A stretch of DNA of 56,756 bases, taken from Verrucomicrobiaceae bacterium (GTDB lineage: Bacteria > Verrucomicrobiota > Verrucomicrobiia > Verrucomicrobiales > Verrucomicrobiaceae). The notes under the pieces were generated by a model, which had not been told where the DNA came from, ran no database searches, and saw only the letters and a program-made list of their open reading frames with translations. Numbering within the stretch: position 1 is the stretch's first letter; each line of letters opens with the position of its first letter. The stretch lies in contig JAEUHN010000045.1 of the NCBI GenBank assembly GCA_016795365.1, positions 1 to 56,756 on the forward strand. Reading direction: 5' to 3'. A program made the position numbers and the translations under genes. Below are positions 44,201 through 51,800 of this stretch, piece after piece.

Positions 44201-47200
44201 GTGGACATCGATTTGCGCAACTACATCACGGATGACTCGACACCGAGTGCGCAGATGCTTTTCACCGTGGCGAACGCGGTGAATGGAACCGTCACGCTGC
44301 TCGCCGATGGCTTCACCGCACGTTTCACACCCACGCCAGGCTACACGGGCGTGCCGAGCTTCACCTTCACCGCCACCGATGCCGGTGGAAATGCGGACAC
44401 GATGCTGGTGTGGGATTTCGACCTGCCGGACGGCACCGCGACGAATGTGGCCGTGGATGCCTCGGGCAAAGGCCGCGATGGCACGATCGATTTTGCGAGC
44501 ACGGGCACTTACAGCCTCGCTACGGACAAACCGGCCGCACTGGCGCAGCAGGGCGCGAGATCCATTGATGTCGTCGAGAACACCACCACCGGTGCACGAG
44601 TGCAGCGGGTGATCACCGCGACGGAACTCGATTGGAACGTCGCGAACTGGACTGTCGCAGGCTGGTTCAAGCGCCGCGACACAACGAATGACGACATGGT
44701 CTGGCACATCAGCGATGGCGACGGCTTTGGCAGCAATGACGAACTGTATCTGAACTGCCCCGCAGGTGCCACGACGGTGCGTTTGCAGCACTTCAATGCC
44801 GTCGGCGCAGCATTCGACGTGGACATCGCGCAGACCAGCATCGCCGCGGGCACTTGGTATCACTTCGCCGTCGTGCGCAATGGCACCTCGCTCAGCCTTT
44901 ACATCAACGGCACGCTCGTGGGCACCGATTCGGCCTTCACGCTGGCTTTGAATCAAACCAACCCGCTCGTCTTCGGCGGTCACGCCAGCACCACGGCCGC
45001 GCCTCAGCGCTGGTTTGACGGCGGGCTCGATGATTTGATGCTGAGCAAGGCGGTGCTCGATGCCACGCAGATCGCCTCACTCGCGAATGGCATGACCGCA
45101 CGGCACTTCGGCGGCCTGAGCACCACGGCAACGATTTCGCTCTCCGCGGCCCCGGTGAACTACGTCTGGACGAGCACCACGAGCGGAAACTGGTCCACCG
45201 GCACGAATTGGCAAAGCGGAGCCTCGCCCACAGGAACGCGAGGAGCTTCCGTGCAGTTCTTCACCGGCCAGACGCTCACCGGAGTCACCGCGACGGCCAC
45301 GAATGACATCGCGGGCGTTTTCCAGATGAACAATCTCACGCTCGCAGGCACCGCCAGCGGCGTGAGCACGGCGACGATCAGCGGCGGCACCTTCCAGCTT
45401 CTGAACAACGGCACCACGCTGCCCACGGTCAATCTCGCGGGTGTGGGCGGCAGTTCGCCCAACGTTCTCACTTACAACATCAACACGCCTCTCGTGCTCG
45501 GTGCGGATACGACCTTCAATGGCACCAACAGCGGCATTTTCATCTTCAATGGCGATGTCACTGGCTCGGGCGGCATCACGCGCACAGGCACCTTCAGCAA
45601 ACTCGTGCTCGCAGGCACGAACAGCTACACCGGCGATACCACGATCAGTGCTGGCACGCTGCAAATCGGCAACGATGGAGCCACCGGCAGCCTCGGCACC
45701 GGTGATGTGATCAACAACGGCACGCTGCGCTTTGACCGCACCGGCACGCTCACCGTGCCAAACGCCATCACCGGCACCGGCGGCGTGCAGATTGATTGCC
45801 TGATCAATGCAGGCACCGTCGTCTTCAGCGGCACGAACACCTTCGACGGCGGCGTGAATGTCAGCGGCGGCACCTTGCGCATCACGAACAGCACCGCGCT
45901 CGGCGATGGCACGAAGACCGTCTCGCTCAGCAACGGCACCAGCGGTGCTCCACACCTCAATCTCGACGGCAGCAGCGATCCCATCGAGCTGCCCGCGACG
46001 ATCAGCTACAACACCAGCAGCGCCACCGGAGCCATCATCAATGAAGCAGGCGACAACACGATCTTCGGCCCCATCAACCTCACTGGCGGCGGTGGCGACA
46101 CCAAAATCCTCACGAATGCCGGAACGCTCACGTTGAGCGGCCCCATCGCTCCCATCGCCACCGGCCGAAATCTGCTTCTCGATGGCCCAGGCACGGGAAT
46201 CGTCACCAGCGTCATCAGCAACGGCAGCGGCGTGAATTCGTTGAGTAGCGTGAATAAGCAAGGCGCAAGCATTTGGACGCTGGCGGGCAACAACTCGCAC
46301 TCCGGCACGACCACGGTGAGCGCTGGAACACTCAAACTCGGTCACCCGAATGCGCTCGGCAGCGGCGGATGGCAGTTCGGAAACACCGCAGGAGCTACCA
46401 GCATCACCTCCGGTGCCACTGTGGACCTCAACGGCCAGCAAGGCATCAACGAGGCAATCACGGTCAGAGGCACCGGCATTGGTAGTGGTGGGGCTTTGGT
46501 CAATAACAGCACCACAGCGGCCAGCATCGCCGCAGGCATGGTTGCGTCGATCAGCACCACTGCAGGCGGTGTGCACAGCACGGTGCCAGATGTCATTCTC
46601 AGCGGCAATGCGACCGCCGTGGCCACTTTGGGCCTCAGCGCGGCCAGTTTCACCATCGCAGGCGGCACGACGCAATATTCCGCCGCACCCACCGTGACCA
46701 TCAGCGGAGGTGGCGGCACCGGAGCCACCGCGACGGCTGTTTTGACGAGCGGCGTCGTCACTGGCATCACGATCACGAATGCTGGCACCGGCTACACTTC
46801 CGCGCCGACGATCGCCTTCAGCGGCGGCACCATCACCACCGCTGGCACGAATCCCACCGGCACTGGCAACGCGACCAACTTCGTCGTCGCAGGCATCCAG
46901 GTCACGAATCCCGGCAGCGGCTACACCAGCGCCCCGAGCGTGACCTTCAGCAGCGGCACCGGCACCGCCGCCACCGCGAATCTCTCCGCCTTCATCCTCG
47001 GAGCCGCGAGCAGCATCGGCGGGGCGGGCGACCTCATCATCAACCCCGGCATCACCGGCGGATCGAACACGCTCACGAAGGTCGGCGCTGGCACCGTCAC
47101 GCTCACTGGAGCCAACACTTACACTGGCGCAACGACCGTGAGCGCAGGCACGCTCATCATCGCCGACACGCATGTGTCGAACGTGACCGTAGGCAATGGT

Positions 47201-47998
47201 GGTGTGCTCATTCATCCCGGCAGCACCACCGTCAATGTCACCGTCCAGAGCGGCGGTCTGGATGCACCGGGCACGACCACAAGCCTACGCACCATCGGCG
47301 GCAACTTCAGTCTGAACGCTGGCGGCACTCTCCGAGTCCGCCTCAACGGCAGCACCGCAGGCACGCAGTTCGATCAGCTCGTCGTCAGCGGCACTGTCAC
47401 ACTCGGCGGCGCGCTCGATGTCGTCTGCGGCCCGAACCTCGCCCCCGGCAGCACCTTCCGCATTCTCGACAAGGCCGGCACAACGACCACGGCAACCACC
47501 TTCACCGGCAAAGCCGAGAACAGCACCTTTGTGAACGCCGACGGCTACACCTTCCGCATCAACTACAACTCCGGCACCGGCAACGACATCGTCCTCACGC
47601 TCATCACCACGCCCATCGAGCAATGGCGCTTCGCCAACTACGGCAGCGTGCTCGACAGCGGCAACGGTCTCGACACCGCCGACATCGACGGCGACGGCGT
47701 GAGCAACCTCATGGAGTATGCGACGAAGATGAACACCGCTGCCAGCGATGTGGTGCCCCAGTCCGCAGCGAAGAACGGCAGCGTGATCGACTTCGTTTAC
47801 ACCAAAAACAAGTCGGCCACCGATGTGACCTTCATCGTCGAGTGGAGCGACACCTTGCTCAGTGACTGGAGCATCGCCGGCGTTAGTGCGCCGACGATCC
47901 TCAGTGACAACGGTGTGACCCAGCAGATCAAGGTCACCGTGCCTGCGGGGACCGGCGTCACGAAGCGCTTCGTGCATCTAAGGGTCACGCGTCCGTGA
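41270..47998 (+). CDS. Giant secreted protein: PA14, heparinase/alginate-lyase-like, LamG and PATR repeats
   Basis: This 2242-residue protein has a signal peptide (about 1-18). A PA14 domain (about 22-160) and a second beta-rich PA14-like module (about 165-320) bind carbohydrates in related proteins. At about 336-900 is a region like heparinase II/III or alginate lyase, with an alpha/alpha toroid ([20 protein letters not shown]) and [20 protein letters not shown]. A cadherin-like module (about 958-1040) and a LamG domain (about 1044-1280) follow. Then come many autotransporter-associated beta-strand repeats (about 1297-2090; pattern [16 protein letters not shown]). A C-terminal module (about 2116-2242) is shared with the protein at 48880-54051. 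No beta-barrel translocator is present. It should degrade or bind polysaccharide at the cell surface; the exact substrate is unknown. Confidence 0.85.
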   Translation: [2242 protein letters not shown]

Positions 47999-48022
47999 TC
48001 GTCTCCAGTCTGCCTTTTCTTC

Positions 48023-48772
48023 ATGCCACTTCCATTCTCCCATATGATCTTGCGTTGCTGCTTCTGTGCAGCCTTGGTGGCCGGGCGGGTTGAAGGTGCC
48101 GATGCGCCCGCGCTGCCTTCGAAGCCGGTGGTGAGGCAGGTTTCGCCGGGGGTTTATGAGGTGGGGAAAGTGCGGCTGGATCAGAAGGCGATGAGCATTT
48201 CGTTCGCGGGGACGCTGAACATGAAGCGCGGGCTGCTGGAATACCTGGTGGTGCATTCGAAGGGCTCGGTGCATGAGAGCCTGCTGGTGACGGAGGTGGA
48301 GGCGACGGACATTCATGTGGCGATGCTGCTGCTCGGGGCGAAGGGCGGCGCGGTGGTGGCAGAGGCTCCGCCGGCGCAGTTGGATGCGCGGTATTTTCGC
48401 ACGGCACCGAAGCTGATGGGGGATGCGGTGCTGATTCGCGTGAAATGGAAGGAGAAGGACGTGGAGAAGTCGGCCTCGATTGAGGACTGGCTGTTCCGTG
48501 AGTCGGTGAAGCAGCCGGTGGAGCACGGGGCGTGGACTTACAATGGGTCGATGGTTCACGAGGGGCGCTTTCTGGCGCAGACGGAGGGCAATCTGGTGGC
48601 GCTGGTGACGAGTCCGTCGGCGCTGATCAACAATCCACGCCAGGGGCACGACAATGACCATCTTTGGAACGTGAACGGAGACACGACGCCGGGCATCGGC
48701 ACGCCGGTGGAGATCGTGATTCAGCTCGTGCCGTCATCAACCTCCAGTTCATCAAAGACAGAACGCAAATGA
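48023..48772 (+). CDS. YdjY-domain protein, exported
   Basis: This protein is 249 residues from ATG 48023; ATG 48044 is equally possible and would give a cleaner signal peptide (MILRCCFCAALVAGRVEGAD). The mature part has the YdjY pattern KVRLDQKAMSISFAGTLNM, then GLLEYLVVHSKGSVHESLL, then TDIHVAMLLLG. The domain occurs in PVC bacteria, often in ferredoxin-like or envelope proteins, and its function is not established. The C-terminus is Ser/Thr-rich. It lies between the two giant secreted proteins, 24 bp after the first. Confidence 0.75.
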   Translation: MPLPFSHMILRCCFCAALVAGRVEGADAPALPSKPVVRQVSPGVYEVGKVRLDQKAMSISFAGTLNMKRGLLEYLVVHSKGSVHESLLVTEVEATDIHVAMLLLGAKGGAVVAEAPPAQLDARYFRTAPKLMGDAVLIRVKWKEKDVEKSASIEDWLFRESVKQPVEHGAWTYNGSMVHEGRFLAQTEGNLVALVTSPSALINNPRQGHDNDHLWNVNGDTTPGIGTPVEIVIQLVPSSTSSSSKTERK

Positions 48773-48776
48773 AGCT

Positions 48777-48830
48777 GACAGCAAATGGGGGCAGAAAATA
48801 GAATGTCGCTTGCGATCCCCATTGGCTGTC
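48777..48830. other. Hairpin in the gap before the second giant protein gene
   Basis: The sequences 48777-48790 and 48817-48830 pair at 13 of 14 positions, with a 26-nt loop. The stem begins 4 bp after the YdjY stop codon. It could mark the end of one transcript or regulate the next gene, but no T-run follows, so it is not a standard intrinsic terminator. Confidence 0.5.
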
Positions 48831-48879
48831 GGCCAGAATTCGCCGCAGAACAGTCTTGTCTCTGCTCCGGCCGTAAGCC

Positions 48880-51800
48880 ATGAAATCTTCTCTTTTGTCT
48901 CCAATCCTCGTTTGGATGCTGCTGGCGATGGCCGGGCTGGCGCGGGCTTTTTCGCCGAATCCGGATCTGACCCTCGCAGGGGCGATTGCGACGCTGAAGA
49001 CGGACACGAACAGTTCGCCGCTTTACACCGAGACTTACAATCTGGGGCCGACAGGGCTGCGTGGATGGATTTACATCGGCGGGGGAAATGGCGCGGACGG
49101 CACGATCACGGTGCAAAGCCGGCAGATTCTCGTGACGGTGGCGAGTGCGCCGGGAAATGCAGTGCTGGCGGTGGATGATGTGATTCTCGGCGCGATGGCG
49201 GGCGACAGCGGCACGGTGCCGCTGTTCACGAGTGATGCGCGGAAGGCGTTTGGTGCGGCGATCACGGAATCAGAGAAGTCGGGTGCGGGATCGCTGCGGG
49301 TGAAGCGCTGGCGTGCGGGCGTGACGACGGACGTGAACATCCCGATGACGATCATGGGCGATTACACGGCCACCGCGCCTTACAACTGCCCGAAGTCGGC
49401 GCTAATCCTGGCAAACGCTCGCAATGCGCTGGTGAGCCAGCTTTTGGCGAACTCGAACTTCCTCACGAACGACTGGGCGGGTGCGATCAACGGGCTGGCG
49501 CTCCTCGCGGGCGTGGCACCGGGCGATCCGAACTACACGACGGTGCAGACGCGGCTGCAAACCTATGCGCGGGCGCTGGCGGCGACGACGCCGAACTTTG
49601 CGGCGGTGAGCACGTGGAGCTGGGGTTACATCGGCGTGTTTCTCAGCGAGTATTACCTGAGCACAGGCGATGCGAATGTGGTCACGGGCATGAACAATTA
49701 CATCGTGGCGCTGGCGAAGGTGCAGAGCCGCTACGGCACCTACGGCCATGCGGGATCGCTGCGAAATGCCGACGGCAGTTTTCACGGCACGGTGGGGCCG
49801 TATGGTCCGGTGAACCAGGCGGGCCTGCCGGCGGTCATCGCGATCGTTTTGGGCAAAAAGGCGCTGCAAGCGGCTGGCGTGTCGCTTGATCCGGAGATCG
49901 ATCCGGCGATCCAGCGCGGCTCGGACTTCTTCGCGTGGTTCGTGAACAAGGGGCCGATCCCGTATGGCGAGCATGAGCCGTTCATGGACGGTCATTCGTC
50001 GAATGGCAAAGATCCGTTGTGCGCGGTGTTGTTCGGTTTGCAGGCCACTCGCACAGTGGAGACGGAATACTTCGCGAGGATGAGCGTGGCCGGTTTCCTC
50101 GGTCGTGAATATGGGCACACAGGCCAGGGCTTCAGCTATCTGTGGGGTGCGATGGGGGCGCACATGGGCGGAGCGCTGGCTCTGGCGGAATACATGAAAC
50201 CGATCCGCTGGCATCTCGATCTGGAGCGGCGCACGGACGGCTCATTTGTCTATGATGGAGCCGAACAATACGGCGCGGGCAAGACTGCGGACGGCACGTA
50301 TCTGGGCACGAGCGGCTACTACTCGATGAACCCGACGGCGACCTACATCCTGACTTACGGACTGCCGCTGCAACGCATCCACATCACCGGCAAGAGTGCG
50401 ATTCCGGCGAACACGCTTGATGCCGCGAAGGTGTCGAACGCCATCACCGCCGCGACCTTCAATCTCGACGCGGCGGGCCTGACGACGACGCAGTTGATCG
50501 CCGCCGTGAGCGAGTTTGATCCCGTAGTGCGCAACTATGCCGCCATCGAGCTGGCAAAGCGCACGCTGACTGTCGCGGAGGTGAACACGCTGCTCGCCAT
50601 GCTCACCGGCGCGAATGCGAACGGCCGCATGGGCGCGTGCCAGGTGCTGGGTTTGCTGAAAAATGCCACGGCACTGCCTTTGATCACGCAGCGGCTCTAC
50701 GACCCGGACCTGTGGGTGCGTGCGAAGGCTGCGAGCGCCCTGCGCAGCTACGATGCGGCCACGGCGAGCACGCAGCGTGACGCGATGCTCGCAGCCTTTG
50801 CCGCGAACGCGACCAATCCCGACGTGATCGACTGGAGCGACCCGATTCAAATCTGCAACGGCTACCTCGGCTTCGCGCTGTTTGGCGATGCGGTGTATGG
50901 CGGCACGAACATCGCCACCTACACGATCAATGCGCCAAAGAACCTGCTGTATCCCGCGCTGAAGGTGGGACTGAAGCAACCGGATTCAAAGGCCCGCTTC
51001 GGCCCCGCGAAGTTTTGCAATGACCGGCTCACGCTCGCGGATGTGCAGGCGCTCATTCCTGATCTCGTCGAGGTCATCGAGTCCGAGAGCCAGGCGGACA
51101 CGATGTGGAGCATGAATCCACGCGGCTCCGGCATCGCGACGCTGGCCAAATACAAGATCCGCGAGGGCATCCCGCTCGCGCTCGCGATGCAGGAGATCCC
51201 CACGGGTTTCGGTTGGAATGCGAGCGGCTTTCAGGTGCCCGGTCTGAATGCGCTAGTGGCCTATGGCGATGCCTCGCGGTGGACGCTGCCCACGCTGCGA
51301 AGCTATCTCGGCACCTGGGACCCGCTTTCCTCGCAATACACGACGCTCGTCAATTCCATCGCGTCCATCGACAACGCGATCACGGCTCCAACGCAGGCTC
51401 TGGGCTTCGCGGTGGCGAACTCCCAAGTAGTCGCCACCACGGGCGCGAGGTCCATCACGCTCAGCGGTGCCTCGCCACGCACGGCGGTGACGTTTGGCAA
51501 TGTGATCGCGCCTTTGCATGGCACGCTCACAGGCACCGCGCCGAACCTGATCTACACGCCTGATGCGGGCTACACCGGCCCGGACTTCTTCACCTTCCAG
51601 GTCATGGATGATCTCACCACGTCGGAACTAGGGACGGTGAGCATCATCGTCGGCACGGCGGGCACGGGATTGAAGGGCGAGTATTTTGACAATGTGGACT
51701 TCACCAATCTTAAGCTCACACGCACCGATGCACAGGTGAACTTCGACTGGGGCACCGGCTCGCCCGATGCGTCCATCGGCGCGGACACCTTCAGCGTGCG

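Noticed and set aside
42278..44983. A 901-codon ORF on the minus strand, opposite the giant lyase-like gene
   Set aside because: It is rich in Arg, His and Ala, has no domain or signal, and mirrors the GC-rich codon use of the plus-strand gene, whose domains are clear. The same holds for the 712-codon minus ORF at 45077-47215.
45160..47300. CRISPR-like or satellite repeats in the giant gene
   Set aside because: The repetition follows codons and gives degenerate PATR protein repeats of varying length; there are no equal-sized repeats with unique spacers.
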